A stretch of 64,000 bases of DNA from Acanthacorydalis orientalis (GCA_034766995.1 CM068317.1:15281255-15345254), one strand, 5' to 3'; positions 1-12,861 are shown, numbered from the stretch's first letter. Made by a program: numbers and translations. Notes: a model not told the origin generated them from the letters alone.

Positions 1-18
1 TTACATAGTTTAAACTGC

Positions 19-112
19 GGTGTATATGAATTACACTGATTTATGATACAAGTTTTGTGTATAAATTACAACTGTGTTTTGGAGCACTGTTTTGTGTATG
101 AATTACACTGCG
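19..112. repeat. short imperfect tandem repeat
   Basis: Three spaced copies of a unit close to TGTATGAATTACACTG occur at about 20-37, 57-72 and 95-112. They create a short open frame that I do not regard as a gene. Their origin is unknown. Confidence 0.5.
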
Positions 113-258
113 TGATTTGTACTGTACTCGTCTCCATTGACAGCAGAGACGGATTAAATTCGTCATCGTATGCACTGGCCAGATGCGATTTTAAAGTAAT
201 TTTTACTTTGTTAAGATCCGAATATTAGTATTGTACAGAGTTTAAAGCATTAATATTA

Positions 259-690
259 TTGGAAAAAATTCTAGGGTATACAATTTATCTAGATGATATT
301 TTAGAAAATATAAAAAAATTTTTTATGACTCCAAACATAACATCTATTATACAACCAATGGATCAAGGTGTCATATCAAACTTTATATTTTACTATCTTC
401 GACGCACGTTTAACCGATTTATTTCAGCAACTGATAGAGAAGAAAAGCCTATTACTATAAAAGATTTTTGAAAGAACTAAAATATCATGATGGCCATCGA
501 CAAATAATGACTAATCGTCGAAGGCAGTAAAACCGTCATTTATGAATGGAGTTTGGCATAAAATATGGTCTGGACGCATTTCCAAAGATGCGGAGGTAGA
601 TGCAATGCCCAGTGTTCATAGAGAACTTTTCAAATTGGCCCAAAAAGCAAATTTTGAATGCATTGAAGAGGTAGATATCAACTAGGTGAT
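259..690 (+). mobile_element. Tigger/pogo (jerky-like) transposase relic, C-terminal half
   Basis: The translation shows SIIQPMDQGVIS, the hallmark that follows the second catalytic aspartate in Tigger/pogo DDE transposases, then YYLRRTF. After a stop, MNGVWHKIWSGRIS matches the tryptophan-containing C-terminal stretch of the same family. The frame is broken by stops near 471 and 530, so it cannot encode an active enzyme. The N-terminal CENP-B-type DNA-binding region is missing; it may lie before base 1. No terminal inverted repeat was recognised. Sequence from 690 to 1340 shows only weak, stop-filled similarity to a jerky C-terminus. Confidence 0.72.
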
Positions 691-1349
691 TCAATTCTAA
701 GACAAAGTACTCAATAACGAAAACTAGATTGGTATAGATTTAAAACATGTGATGGATGGGTCTGATAGAGATGATGTAATACCAGAAGAAAGAAATTAAG
801 CACAACTCTCATTTCGAAAGCAATACAATTTATATCAGAGGTAATGGACATTTTTTCAACTGACGATCCTGATATAATGAAGTTCAAGAGTGGTAGGAAC
901 TGTGGATGATACCATAAATTGCTATAAATAAATCTATCGAGAAAAAACCGTGAGAATTCAATAAACTTTAGATAAAATTTTAATTTACCAATCCCACTCA
1001 ATAGCAATGGACAGCGGAATCATATTACAGTTCAGAATAAAAAATATTTATTATATATATTTGATGTACAAATGAATTACATAACACTTTTCTTTGACTA
1101 ATTTTATTTATTACAATGAAATAAAGATAAGTTGATTAAATTTTAATCCTTATGCATTTAAGTTGGGTTCAATTTTCACAGTTTTCATAATATGTATTAT
1201 TTATTTAAATGTAGTGAATTAAAATAAGTCCTATACAAATATAATCCTATAGAATTATGTAACAGATGATTTCAATTTACGTCGGCGTTCTTTGGTACGA
1301 TTAACAACGCAAACCGAGTGATTGGTGGATTTTATATGTTTATACACAA

Positions 1350-1388
<39 letters not shown>

Positions 1389-1392
1389 CGAG

Positions 1393-1438
<46 letters not shown>

Positions 1439-1442
1439 TATG
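1350..1442. repeat. compound (TA)n/(GA)n microsatellite
   Basis: A run of TA dinucleotides, a GAGA block near 1371-1387 and a second TA run. Open frames here are poly(Ile-Tyr) artefacts. Confidence 0.9.
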
Positions 1443-1921
1443 TAGTGTATGTAAGTATGTATATATGCAAATAAATTGTTACAAGAGCGAACCAGCAGTA
1501 AAGAATAAAAATAAAAGTTATAGTTAATCCAGAAAAAGTTGGAATGCTGCAGTCTACAGAACCTTTACAATATAACGTAACAGAACCTTTTAGAAAGATA
1601 CTTCAAAAAAGCTCTGCAATGTTCTGTAACACTCGGTCTTAAGTGCATAAGCGAGCAACCGAGCGAATCAAAAGGATTCGCGAGTACGGCAAGTTGATGG
1701 TTGGAAAGAGTGACTGACGGTTAACAAACAGAATATACGAGTAGAGTGTTCTTATTTGAGTAAATGGGAGGTAAACTGACGAAATGCATAAAATAATTTA
1801 TTTTGTAACTATTTACTGGCAATAAATAAATAAGGTTTAGTTGTAATAAACGATGTTGTGTTAATTTTTTTATGGGCATGGACGTACCCCATGCATTTAA
1901 CAATATATATATATATATATG

Positions 1922-3133
1922 AAATAGAACTCCAATTATCCGGAAAATCGATTAACTAGTCAGATAATTATAACATATATATATATATATATATACTCGT
2001 ATATACACGTTACAATGGTACATCAGACAAATCATTGTTTTTGTTTTAACATAAATAATCTTATTTCGAGCGAATAAAATTGAGATAAGTTAACGAATAT
2101 TCTTTCGTTGTCTAAATTTATTTTGTTTGTTATTTTTGCTTGAGCACACTGGCATTTGCTGAATATTTTTCAGCACATTTCGTTCTTAAATCAGTCATCA
2201 TTTAACGATTGGACTCATTGTTTCCTGTGCGATTTAATAAATTTGTTTGGTAAAATGGATACTGAAAATCTAAAATAAGGAAGCGTGTTGTGCTTACATT
2301 AAATGATAAACTTAAAATCCTTGGTTGGTTGAAAAAAGGTGTTATAGTCTGGACAATATGTCGTGATTACAACATTGGATCATCAACTGTCTATGACCTA
2401 TAGAAAAATGAAGCAGAAATTTTGAAATTTCAAAAAGATATTGTAGCTAGTAAGAAATGAAACAGGAATTTTTAAATTTCAAAAAGATATTGAAGCTGGT
2501 AATCCAAGTCGAGAAACAACGAGACAATCAGAAAAAACAGCTTTGGATGAAGAGGTTTTTGTTTATTTTTTTCAAAGAGTGAAATCCTGTACCGGGTAAT
2601 GTCCTATGTGAATAATCTCTTCTTTTTAATATAAAAAATTGGCGGAGAACCCGATTTCAAGGCAAGCCAAGGTTGGTTAAGAAACTTTAAATCACGTAAT
2701 GAAATTATAAAACTCAGAGTTCACAGAGAAAAACTTTCATCTGATGCAGATATACAACTGCAAATATTTTATATAAGATACCTGGTTGCTCAGATTGTGA
2801 TGACAAAGACATCCGAGAATAACAAAACAGAGATGAGAATGAAGTTGGTACTAAATTTTAAATGACGACGAAATCGTTAATCAAGCTTTTCAAGAGTCAA
2901 CAATAGAAGGCAAAGAAGAAAAAGAAAGAATTTCGCATCAGCCAACAATTAGCCATTATTCATGCATCAAGGCAATCGAAGATATCATTAAATATTAAGA
3001 AGAACAGGACGAAACTAATAACCTGAAGAAAGAAGCTCTGCTGCGGTACATCAGAGATATGGCTGCAGCTAAACTACTTGCTTCTAAAAAACAAAAAAAA
3101 TAACTGATTTTTTTTTCTAAATCCAAAAACTAC

Positions 3134-3193
<60 letters not shown>

Positions 3194-3352
3194 TATGTAT
3201 AATAATTACACTCAATAAAATATATTCAGTACATAACTCAAATAACTATATGTGCACCTTCATTAATTCAAAAACCCATATAATCTACTTATCCGGAAAT
3301 TTCGTCACGGCATAGTCCTGACAGAGGTTATGCCGGATAACTGCAGTTATAC

Positions 3353-3353
<1 letters not shown>
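1922..3353 (+). mobile_element. Tigger/pogo element, internally deleted, both ends present
   Basis: The left end near 1922 reads ATAGAACTCCAATTATCCGG. The right end, reverse complemented, reads GTATAACTGCAGTTATCCGG, a Tigger-type terminal inverted repeat. Between them the plus strand encodes a jerky/CENP-B helix-turn-helix (LNDKLKILGWLKKGV, then IGSSTVYDL) interrupted by a stop, a second DNA-binding segment (SQGWLRNFKSRN) near 2660, and a C-terminal fragment (DDEIVNQAF, ending AAAKLLASKKQKK) near 2860-3102. The DDE catalytic core between these segments is missing, so this is a non-autonomous deletion derivative. TA-rich DNA on both sides fits the TA target preference. Confidence 0.8.
3137..3192. 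repeat. (TA)n microsatellite
   Basis: About 28 uninterrupted TA units inside the right half of the Tigger element, so the expansion arose after or with that insertion. A further TA run lies just outside the element at 3359-3398. Confidence 0.92.
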
Positions 3354-3399
<46 letters not shown>

Positions 3400-3403
<4 letters not shown>

Positions 3404-4140
3404 ATATATATAACTCTTCCATTTGTGTATAATACTTGTAAAAGAATTTGTCTGTATCACTGAATAATTGGAATAGAATTTAAGTTATTTTCAACTACTT
3501 TATTTATGAAGACTTATTTAAATATGTTTCATTAAATTCATTTCTCGTCGTTTAATGTATGAAAAACAAATATATATGTCTGCAATTATGTGATATTGTT
3601 TTGTAAGAATATTAAATTGAGAATTAATAGATCTTTTAATCCTACCTATTTAACGTTATCTTTAAACCTACAAAGATAACGTTTTTATAATAAAAGAGAA
3701 AATGGAGATTATGACATTCCAAGGTTTTAATAAACAAGAAATAAACTTAAAATAATTATTTTAATTTTATTTCCTAACATTTTTGGATTTTACCAATTTT
3801 ATTTAAATTATCCAATTGTTTGAAGAAAGAAGTAAAATGAAACGAAATTTTTCATTCAGTATCACATTATAAATTAAAACATTTAAAATATATAAAGGTG
3901 CATTAGATGAAAAGTAAAATTTCTAGCTCAAATTTCAGCTCATTTTGTGTCGAAAGCCAAAAATATTGAATTTTTATGATGATTTAAAGAAACTTATTCA
4001 AAGATCTGAAAAGTGTATTAGTGTCAAGGAAAAATATATTGAAAAAGAAAAAAAATACTGGTTTTGTTTTACCTCTCTTCTTCATTCCGCGAATTTTTTA
4101 ACTTTCTCTCATATCATATTTCATGTATACAAAAATGAAG

Positions 4141-4178
<38 letters not shown>

Positions 4179-4432
4179 TCTCGACTGAAAGCTTTATTTT
4201 AATTTTTCGATAAATAACATATTTTAAATACATTTATACACAATATTAAGTTGATATATTATTAATACAATCATAATTAGTTAATAAACTTTTTACAATG
4301 ATTTTCATTTATTAAAAATATTCTGTCCATTTTTAAAAGAAAATATCTCTGATGTAAGAATGTGTAGTGTGCTTAAAATCTTATATTTATTTTAAAAAAA
4401 CAATATTAAAGTTTATCTCAAGCAGAAACGAG

Positions 4433-4495
<63 letters not shown>

Positions 4496-4621
4496 CAGAT
4501 TTATATTTGTCATTAACTTAAATTGATAATATACTCTTCACATATTTTAATACCACTTGAAAAAAAACGTTAAAAAAGTGTTTGCCTTCACATACATTTT
4601 TAGTATATCATTTATTTTTAG
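3400..4621. other. AT-rich non-coding DNA upstream of the first recognised exon
   Basis: No element or gene was recognised. It holds two TA microsatellites (4141-4176 and 4435-4491) and a polypyrimidine-containing tract that ends in the TTTATTTTTAG acceptor used by the exon at 4622. Confidence 0.6.
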
Positions 4622-4865
4622 GTTAATGGAGAATCGATTATCAATTTCGACGACAAATCAAGTACAGGTCAAGATGTTACTGGGATGGATTCATCACTAC
4701 AGTTCATCCACGACGTTGGCAGTGACGGCCGTGGTACTCTGTGCGTCACAGAACAAACAAGAACGCTCCCTGTCCCGATCAACAGTGCAAGGTTTGAACC
4801 TGCACGACAACGAGCAGACATGGCTGCACTCCTCTTACTCGAACTCGGACTATCGCATCATAGTA
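4622..4865 (+). CDS. GPR158/GPR179-like class C GPCR (insect Smog family), exon 1 of window
   Basis: First recognised coding exon of the receptor gene: 81 codons plus one base. It follows TTTATTTTTAG and opens in phase 0 (VNGESIINFDDKSS). It ends in phase 1 before a GTCAGT donor at 4866; a GTAG site three bases earlier would keep the same frame. The encoded region is extracellular and contains ARQRADMAALLLLELG, expected in the N-terminal part of the Cache-like ligand domain. There is no start methionine or signal peptide, so at least one upstream exon is missing or outside the window. Exon identity rests on perfect phase continuity with the ten exons that follow and on family resemblance. The split codon with the next exon gives Ile. 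Confidence 0.88.
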
Positions 4866-6864
4866 GTCAGTGTTCTTTGATTCTAATTTGTAATGCTTGT
4901 TATACACAATTGATGTCTTTGTATATGTTGTACACAATTTATTGTCATTGTATACATGATTGATTATAGATTTTAGCATCAATTCAAAATTTCACAAATT
5001 CTATTTATTGTAACATTTATTAATAATGCACTCAATTGACATTATATACCTGTAGATAAACATAGAATTTTTGATATTGAAACCTGAATTTTAACATGAT
5101 TTATATATTATTAGATATTGTAATATCTGGAAAATAAACTTTTAGTTTTTAAAAGATGTTTTTAACAGATATTTATGATATTTACTAAAATCATTAATAA
5201 TATAATACAACGTGGAAGAAGACTATAGACAAGTAATTTAGTTTTCAATTTTAATTAAACTTTTTAATAGCATCAAAATAACTTAAGAACTTTACAAGTT
5301 TGAACTTGTTTTATGGCTAATAGCTTTTGAAATAAGTTGGTTAAAGTAATATGAGAAATTGAAGTAAATAAATGAAAATATTAAAAAACACACCTGCAAC
5401 TTATACTCTATGCATGAAAATCGATTAGAATAACTATATACTACGTCCTATAACATATTTATGAATAAAAACAGCGAGGTGGTTAAAGTTTAGATTCAGG
5501 TAACTAATAGATTAAATCAATCAATGTACAAAGCCAGGTCAAAGAGGATATCAGAATACGATCTTTATTTATCATATGTCCAATTGAAAAAGTAGTAACG
5601 AAGATCATTATCTTGTTGGCCCTCGCATCCTTCTTTTCTATACATTTAATATGTTAAGATTCTGAATCTGAACCGCCACGATATGTTCTTATCTTTAAAC
5701 AATTTATCTAACCATGTACATACTACGAAGAATGAGTGCTCTAGGTAGTCCTGGAAACATGTATAAAACGATATAAATATATAAGGGTACAAATTAATTC
5801 GGTGCCTTTTTTATGGGTAATGAATGTTTACAAAAAAATGGAATACATTTCAATCCTCAAAATATCCCCTATTATTTCGTTTAATGTACCTCTATCTTCC
5901 GAGTAACTAACGAATCGCTTATAAAAAGATTGCACTTTTAAGTCGATGAAATAGTAATGCATTTTGAGACCTCTTTCACTGTTTACCTGTTGACCTCTTT
6001 CACTGTTCCCGGGGCTTCGGCAGAATTTTTTTCAAATGGAATGTAAAAAGTGTGTAGTACCTATTTAGCTGCTTTTCAGATGTCATCGTGTTCATTACTA
6101 TTTTGTGAGGTTATGTCAACTAACTAAATAAGATATATAGTGTTTTTAAATGTTAAGCTTAGAACTTCAGTGTCTTAAAATAACCAAAAAATATTTTAAT
6201 TTAAAACAGAATTATGATTGACTAAATTTAAAAGCAGAAAATTAATTGTTACTACTAACACATTTATCTTAACGTTTAACTACTCTGATAGAAGTCCGAG
6301 ACACCCAAACGAGATGAAAATCTATTCCCACTTCATGCGATTCTAAAAATGAGTTGACTTCCAACTAGCAAGCCGTGCATAGTTGGCTTCAAATTTTTTA
6401 TGTAAACCAATCAAAACGTAGCATTTTCTATACCATGTATCATGGCCAGGCTGGCTGACATGTCTTAAAAATTGGTTAAAATTCAACATTCCAATTAAGA
6501 CCAGTAAGAGGTTACCTTCGCGAGTATCTTGAAGTTGTGCTGGCCCAACACCAAGATGCGATCCACCTAACAATCATGGAAAATGCTCCACCACTTCAAG
6601 AATTTTTTCCGAAACCGAGATTACATCAATGATTTAAGAAGCGTGAATCGTGAGCCACTGAATTTAGTACTAGAACATAGCGAACGGTCCCTTCCTAGGC
6701 TTCTCAATTCCTGTAAAATATATAAAATTTCAGGCTATGATCACTACACTGTATTAGATGTATATAGAGTTTTCAATATCCGTCATTGTAATATTTGTCC
6801 CATCATATAGCACTCTTTAGCAAATAAGAAGTTTAAAACTCTAATTCATTTTCAAACTCGCCTA
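4866..6864. other. intron 1, first part: no recognised element
   Basis: AT-rich intronic DNA. A short tandem duplication, GACCTCTTTCACTGTT twice, occurs at about 5969-6008. The less AT-rich stretch at 6340-6810 has open frames on both strands, but I could not match either to a family. Confidence 0.5.
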
Positions 6865-8697
6865 CGAGAGTAGAGTGAAAAGTTGCGAGCCTCACATATA
6901 GATAGCACCACTTTCTTAAATATTTTAATTGTGTCACATGATTTCATTCTTCATATACCTATGTTCGAAGCTTCAAATCAATAAGTTGTTTAATTTTGGT
7001 TTGACAGACCATCGAAGTGAAAACCTGAAGCATCGTTTTTAAAAATGAAAAAAATAAAAATTCGTGCCGTGTTTAAATTTTTCTGAAAGGCTTAAGTATA
7101 ACTGATATAAAAAAGGAGCTGGATTTTCGTTGGGGACTCATCTCCATCGAATACAACGGTTAAGCACTGGATTGCTGAACATAAATGGGTTGGACGAGCA
7201 CCAGTGATGAACCACGCAACGGACGTCCCATTGAAGTGACGACGTCAGACTTTTAGCTTATCAACGGAACATGTGAACAATATCTTACACGAATATATGG
7301 GTACAGAAAAGCTGTGCACTAAATAGGTGTCACATTTGCTCACAACTGACCAAAAACAATGTCAAAAGGATGTTTCAACCGATTGTTTGGAAGTCTATAA
7401 ACGCAATCTAACCGAATTTTTGCATCGGTACATAACCGTTGATGAGACTAGGGTCCACCAATACACTCCTGAGACCAAACAACAGTCGAAACAATGGATT
7501 GTGAAAGGCGAATCAACCCATTGACTACCTTGAAAAGGGAAAAACTATTAATACTTAGTATAATACGAACCTAATGAAGTATTTGAACAATTAAATCGAG
7601 AAAAAAACGGTTACATTGAACGAAAAAGAAAGCGCTATTTCATTGACAAAACACTAGTCGATGCAATAAGTAGGTCGTTTGATAAGTTTGGTGAACTTCT
7701 ATGTTATGGCGCCACCATTCATTTAATAACGTCACGGCTATCAAGTCTCTTTTTTCAATGTTTGAAGCAACATTGTATCAGTCGAAAAAATGGATAAAAA
7801 CGAGCAGGCCTTTTTGCTTCGATCCGTCACCGTAGATGAAGCATGGATCCACCGCTACACACCTGAGTCAAAGCAGTGGACAACGATTGATGAAAGTGCA
7901 CCGAAGAAGGTGAAGATCGTAATGTGGACTGTGAAACTGATGAGAGAAAAACTATAACAGGAGCCTTATATGTAACATTACTGGACCGTTTAAAAGAAGA
8001 GTTGAAACAAAAACGGGCAAGATTGGTGCACAAAAAGTGCTCTTTTACTAGAACAATGATCCGTCCCACAAATCGACCGTCGGAATGGTAAAATTGCACG
8101 AATTAGGCTTTGAATTGATTCCTCATCCACCCTATACTCCGGATTTGGCCTCATACGACTTTTTCCTCTTCCCAAACTGGAAAATTTGTCTCGGTGGGAA
8201 GAAATTCTCGTTGAATGAGAATCTCGTCAATGCATATTTCGTAGATTTGCTAGACCAAGTGTAGCGCTCCAAAAGACAATATAAGGAAATAAAATCCATT
8301 TTTTCCAAAATACGCTGTATAACTTTTTTACCATACTTATCAAACGACCCTCGTAGTTATTGCAGTGGCTATGAAATCAATAAATTAAAGTTGGAATTGT
8401 TTTCCCACACACCATACTCGCCATATTTAGCCCCAAGCGGCTTTTATCTCTTTCCTAACCTCAAAAAACATCTCGGTGGAAAAAGATTTGTGAACGACAA
8501 TGAAGTCAGCGACGCTATAATGACTATTTTGAGAACTTTGACAAATCGGTCTGTCAGTCAAGTATAACAGCTCGGGAACATCGTTTGAAAAAGTGTATCG
8601 AGCCAAATTGAATTCATGTTGAGAAATAAATGAAAATCAATTCAAAAAAGTTGTGTTGTTTTCTTATTCAAGCCCGGAACTTTTCACCCTACACTCA
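6865..8697 (+). mobile_element. mariner element (outer), interrupted by a second mariner
   Basis: The ends form inverted repeats: GAGAGTAGAGTGAAAAGTTG on the left and, reverse complemented, GAGTGTAGGGTGAAAAGTTC on the right, next to TA. The plus strand encodes mariner transposase pieces: an N-terminal segment near 7045-7260, then YITVDETRVHQYTPETK near 7427 carrying the first catalytic Asp, and a C-terminal part after 8356 with HTPYSPYLAPSGFYLFPN. In that last motif the third catalytic Asp is replaced by Gly. Frameshifts and stops abound. The segment 7669-8353 is a separate mariner inserted into it. Confidence 0.85.
7669..8353 (+). mobile_element. mariner element (inner), internally deleted
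   Basis: Inverted ends AGTAGGTCGTTTGATAAG (left) and CGAGGGTCGTTTGATAAG (right, reverse complemented) lie between TA dinucleotides, and the outer element's sequence resumes directly after 8355. The coding remnant starts at SVTVDEAWIHRYTPESKQW, the first catalytic Asp region. It ends near a frameshifted YSGFGLIRLFPLPKL stretch that corresponds to the third catalytic region. The helix-turn-helix part has been deleted. Being inserted in the outer element, it is the younger of the two, though both are dead. Confidence 0.85.
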
Positions 8698-9442
8698 TAG
8701 AGTTTTTTCTTACATTATAGCCATCAGATTTCTTTAAAAATAATGTTGAAAATTGACAAAAACAGTGTCAAACTGTCCGTGATAATGATAAAGATTATAT
8801 AATTTATTTAGAAATAAATACTATATAAATCTTAAATTCGTCATTTAATATAAAAATAATTGGTAACTTATGAGTACCCCTAATGGATTTTGGAAATTAT
8901 TAATTAAGACTATTAACGTATGTAATAGATTCATTTAATATTGTACTTCATTTTCAATGAATGAAAGCACATTTTTTTCATTTTATTCGATTAAAAATAT
9001 CCGAAAATCAAATATAATATAATTTTTACATATTTGTGTTAAAATGCAGCTATAAAGGAAAAATAAATTAAATTAATCTTTAATTGCCAATCCTTTTTTT
9101 ATTTAAAACAGATTAAACTTTTATGGGTCTATGAGAACTTTATTATTATTAATAAATTAATATGGCGGTAGTTAGGGGTTAATTTCTTATTTGAAAATTT
9201 TATATTTAAACTTTTTCTGTTTATTATCAAATGTGAGGTTATTTCTGACAATTTCAGTGAATAAAAATCCGCCAATACAATCTGTTTTGTCTCACCTAAT
9301 AAATGCATACCTAAAAATGGAATGCATACGATGCGGTTCTATTGAATACTAATCTTTATAGTTAATCATTTACTCGTTCTTCTATTTTATTATAGATATT
9401 TTTCAATTACAATGAAATGAATATATATTTTTTCCTTCATAG
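8698..9442. other. intron 1, 3' part: no recognised element
   Basis: AT-rich intronic DNA; nothing recognised. It ends in the TTTTTCCTTCATAG acceptor of the exon at 9443. Confidence 0.6.
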
Positions 9443-9635
9443 TACAAGATGCGATAGCAAGAAACTTACTTATATCAGACTCAACTATCACATCGGCTCG
9501 TGTTCTTGCCATGAATTCTTCAAATGGACTAGTTACACACTGTGCATGGTGGATCCAGACAGGAATGGAAGGTCCAAAGAAACTTACAAAGGATGTTCCA
9601 AAGCTTGGATCAAGGCCAGAATCTTCTTATCCATG
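9443..9635 (+). CDS. GPR158/GPR179-like class C GPCR, exon 2 of window
   Basis: The exon completes the codon split after 4865, adds 63 codons and ends in phase 2 before GTTTGT at 9636. The peptide includes QDAIARNLLISDSTITSA and HCAWWIQTGMEG, extracellular sequence within the Cache-like ligand-binding region. In GPR158 of vertebrates this region binds small amino-acid-like ligands; that the insect protein does so is inference. The reading frame is the one beginning ATG at 9511; a longer open frame starting near 9417 in another phase is a shadow. Two splice-phase matches and the acceptor CCTTCATAG support the boundaries. Confidence 0.92.
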
Positions 9636-10053
9636 GTTTGTTCACATTTTTATAAAAAAATTATATTATCATATATCGATAAGAATTTATCTTTAAACAC
9701 TTCTTCAAATTGTATACTTCTTTAAGTAGATTACAGTATATTTTAAGTACACTTTTTTGTTTTGAAAATAATTTAGAAATAAAATCTATTAATTGTACAA
9801 CTGGCAGTCAGCTTACATAGTTTTTTAAAGTGTCATTTAATATCATAACTTCTTTCCTTGGACGTTAACAAATAATAATAATCAAAGTTCAGGCAACATT
9901 ACTAAATATATACTTACTTTAAATTATAGTAAAATAATTTCAGCATGAATTAAATATATAAAAACTGGGTCGAAACTAATTAGAGGAATAAAAACTTCTC
10001 AATGCAAGCCATATCGTACGTTTTTTTTAAAAAAAAAAATACCTATTGAAATA
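9636..10053. other. intron 2, start: no recognised element
   Basis: AT-rich intronic sequence with no recognised element. Confidence 0.6.
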
Positions 10054-10554
10054 TTAGGTTGGTAGAAACAGAATTGCTTTTTATGACATTTAAATTAATA
10101 TAAATTTTTCTCTGTTTTGATTTTCCGTGCTGTTTTAAACGGTCTAGAACTCTTATCTAACAGTTTTAGACCGTCATGACTTCCAAATTCATATACATTT
10201 TTCCATTTATGGTCTAGAACTGATGGATGATTAACACCTAACTTTTGTGCAAGCTCTCGAATTGTTGTGCGTGGTTCTAATTCAACTGAAGAAGGACACC
10301 CGCAACCTTCTTCATCTTTAAGAATTTTGTTGCCAGTACGAAATTTTTGGAACCACTGTTGCACCATTTTTTATTTAATAGCCCAATTTCAAGCATAATT
10401 AATAACAAAACCAAAGTCGTTGTTACCAAAATACAAACCGAAAAGTATACTTCAAAATTATATTAACATGAACAAAATGAAGTGACACTCATTGAAAAAA
10501 ATTACAGTTAGAATTCAGAAAACAAAAACCGCAATTATTTTACTACCAACCTAA
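10054..10554 (-). mobile_element. Hsmar1-like mariner mini-element (family M1), 501 bp
   Basis: Ends are TTAGGTTGGTAGAAACAG at left and, reverse complemented, TTAGGTTGGTAGTAAAATAA at right, the typical start of Hsmar1/mellifera-type mariners, with TA flanks. The minus strand keeps the N-terminal helix-turn-helix coding part (MVQQWFQKFRTGN, TTIRELAQKLGVNHPSVLDH), but the whole DDE core is deleted. This is one of seven copies of the same family in the window. Confidence 0.9.
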
Positions 10555-10814
10555 TATATAATGAAATATTGTAGCAATGGAACTGATTATCTTTAGTATT
10601 AAGTCAAGTAGAACATTTTTATTTCGATTTATTATTCAAATATTCAAAATGCGTACAACAAAGTTCACATTTCTTGGATTTGTTAAATTTAAAATAGTTT
10701 ATAAATGGTCAGCCAGAGAAACGGAAAAATTTCAAAACGCAATAATTCAATTATTTTTTGTTTTTATGTAATTTTGTTTATATATTCTTTGATAGGTATT
10801 CTCTCTTTTTTCTT
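10555..10814. other. intron 2 spacer
   Basis: Short AT-rich spacer; nothing recognised. Confidence 0.5.
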
Positions 10815-11745
10815 CGATAGCACTACAGCCCAAATCTAGCCTTGGACTCCTCAATTTTTCGACTCCAGAATTCTCTTTGCCTGGAAGTCCTTCTCCAGCT
10901 CTTTACTGCCAACAGTTCCACTGCATCCTTTTCTACATTGTCTATCCATCTGAACCTTGGTTTACCCATGGTTCTGCTTCCGCCTGCTTGTTCGTCTAAG
11001 GTCCTTTTTGATACTCTCCTTTTTGATACTTTCGCACTCCGCACTAGCTCAGTGTGACCTGCACATCGCAGGTGGAGCATTTTTATAAAGAACGATAGTT
11101 TTGGTTCTTTATCGACTTTATATAATTCGAAGTCATAGCCTATTCTCCACATACCTCCATCGTTTACTGGTATAAATATCTTTCTCAACATTCTTTTTTC
11201 GACGGTATCCAACATTTCTACGGTCTTAACTGACATGATTTACGCTTCACCTCCATAAGATATGATAGTATGGATGAGGGTTTTATACAGTCGGATTTTG
11301 GTCTTCCTATGCACATTTTTGGATTTCATTATAGGCAAGAGCGTGAAATATGTTATACTTGCTGCTCCTATTCGTTTTTGAACTTGTTGAGATTCGTCAT
11401 TTTCACTGATGATGATTAAGCCAAAATATGTAAAATTGTTTACAACCTAGAATTTGTAATCATCAATAGTGAAGTTTTGAACTAATCTTCTTCTTCGTCT
11501 TCTACTTTGCTACATTATTTTGTTTTTATTCTCATTTATTGCAAGATCAGTGTCTGCTGTAGCGGTCTCAAGTGATTCAAAGACTCCTTTAATGGAAATA
11601 TGGATCTTCCCATGATGTTTAGATCATCGAAAGATCCCGCTAATTGTTGTGCTTTGTTGAGTATAGTGGAGTTCACATTTACTGGGATAGTCCGTATTTA
11701 AGTTCAAATAATAAGTTGAAGAGCATTGGAGCCGAACTAACTCGT
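10815..11745 (-). mobile_element. non-LTR retrotransposon (endonuclease-reverse transcriptase type), 3' fragment
   Basis: On the minus strand an open frame at 10823-11236 encodes the C-terminal region that follows the reverse transcriptase in insect LINE polyproteins: LDTVEKRMLRKIFIPVND, RCAGHTELVRSA, GKPRFRWIDNVEKDA. Upstream, out of frame and with stops, comes a degraded catalytic motif (AGSFDDLNIMGRS, expected A-DD) near 11600-11640 and a degraded DD-following region. Only the 3' part of the element is present and it is inactive. It is clearly different from the two copies at 57976 and 61039. Confidence 0.8.
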
Positions 11746-11819
11746 AGTTTTATCCTGTTAGATATATATGGCTATTTTATTTTCTAAAAATAATGATTGA
11801 TTGGTGAACCCATTTCAAA

Positions 11820-12720
11820 GTACTGATTCCTGTAATCTTATTCGAAAATTTTCCATTACGCGTCTTAACATGTCTAATGAACTCCTCGTAATTGTTTCTT
11901 GGATTTTTAATTTAAGTTCAGGTACAGTGTATGGATGATCAATACACACCTTACTCTTAAGATAACCTGAAAAAAATAATTACATGGCATCAAATCTGGG
12001 GATCTTGCTAGTTAAACAACATCTCCGATTGTGGAAATAATATGGTTGGAAAAGAGTTTTCTTACAGCAGTCATGGACTCTGTAGCGGTAAGACTTTCTG
12101 TCCTGTCTTGCTTGAACCAAATAATTTGTTGACATCTAATTATTTTTTGAGTGAAAAATGTTATAAACATTTTAGGGTAACGGGATGAGTTAACGTTTAT
12201 ATCATTTTCGTTGTCGTATTCGAAAAAGTATGACCCTATAATACCAAAAGACGAAAGTGCACACCACACACTAACATTTAGATAATGCAACGAATTTAAA
12301 TGTGATTCAATTGGAATCTAAGCATTTGAATATCGATTATTCTGCTCGTTTATATAACCGTTCAAATGAAAATGCACTTAATCTAGCATGAATAAATTAT
12401 GAATCATGTGCTAATCATCTAAATGCGCTAACATATCTTTACAAAAATTCATTCGAGCAGAGAAGTCAGTATCTTTTAACTCTTGAACATTTTGACTTTT
12501 GTAAGTATGAAAATTTCAAACTTTATGTAACATTCGACGAACCATACTAATGTTCAACGCAGATGAGTGTTTGCTGGCTGAACGTCGTGGGCTACGCGTT
12601 ATAACTCTAATACTGTTAATTTTTTTTGGGTGTTTTAACTGTTCACTGGACTCTTGGTGTTTCAATTTTAATGTGGAAATGATTTGCTCAAACATCTGAA
12701 CTCACAAGTTGATGACACAA
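11820..12720 (-). mobile_element. Tc1/mariner-superfamily transposase relic
   Basis: The minus strand reads as a decayed DDE transposase: RRMLHKV and QELKDTDFSARMNFCKDM near 12540-12430, HFHLNGYINEQNNRY near 12360, VSVWCALSSFGIIGSYFFE at 12290-12220, IIWFKQDRTESLTATES (second Asp region) near 12120 and RSPDLMPCNYFF near 11990, where the third catalytic Asp has become Asn. This resembles the abundant arthropod mariner-like family with VTVWCA and ISRNGDV-type motifs. Stops and frameshifts are frequent. I found no terminal repeats. Confidence 0.78.
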
Positions 12721-12861
12721 GCGGTCGGTACCTGTCCATGACACACAATGTTATAATAATTGCAAAATAGCCGTTGTTTAGTTGTAGCCGACTTGCTATT
12801 TTTGTGAAATAATTACACATCAAAATCTCGATGTACACCGGACCACTGTTCCATGTTTACT

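Noticed and set aside
6343..6810. Opposed open frames in intron 1 that looked like a possible nested gene
   Set aside because: Neither frame resembles a known family, both are short, and no splice or end signals were found. Kept only as an unassigned note.
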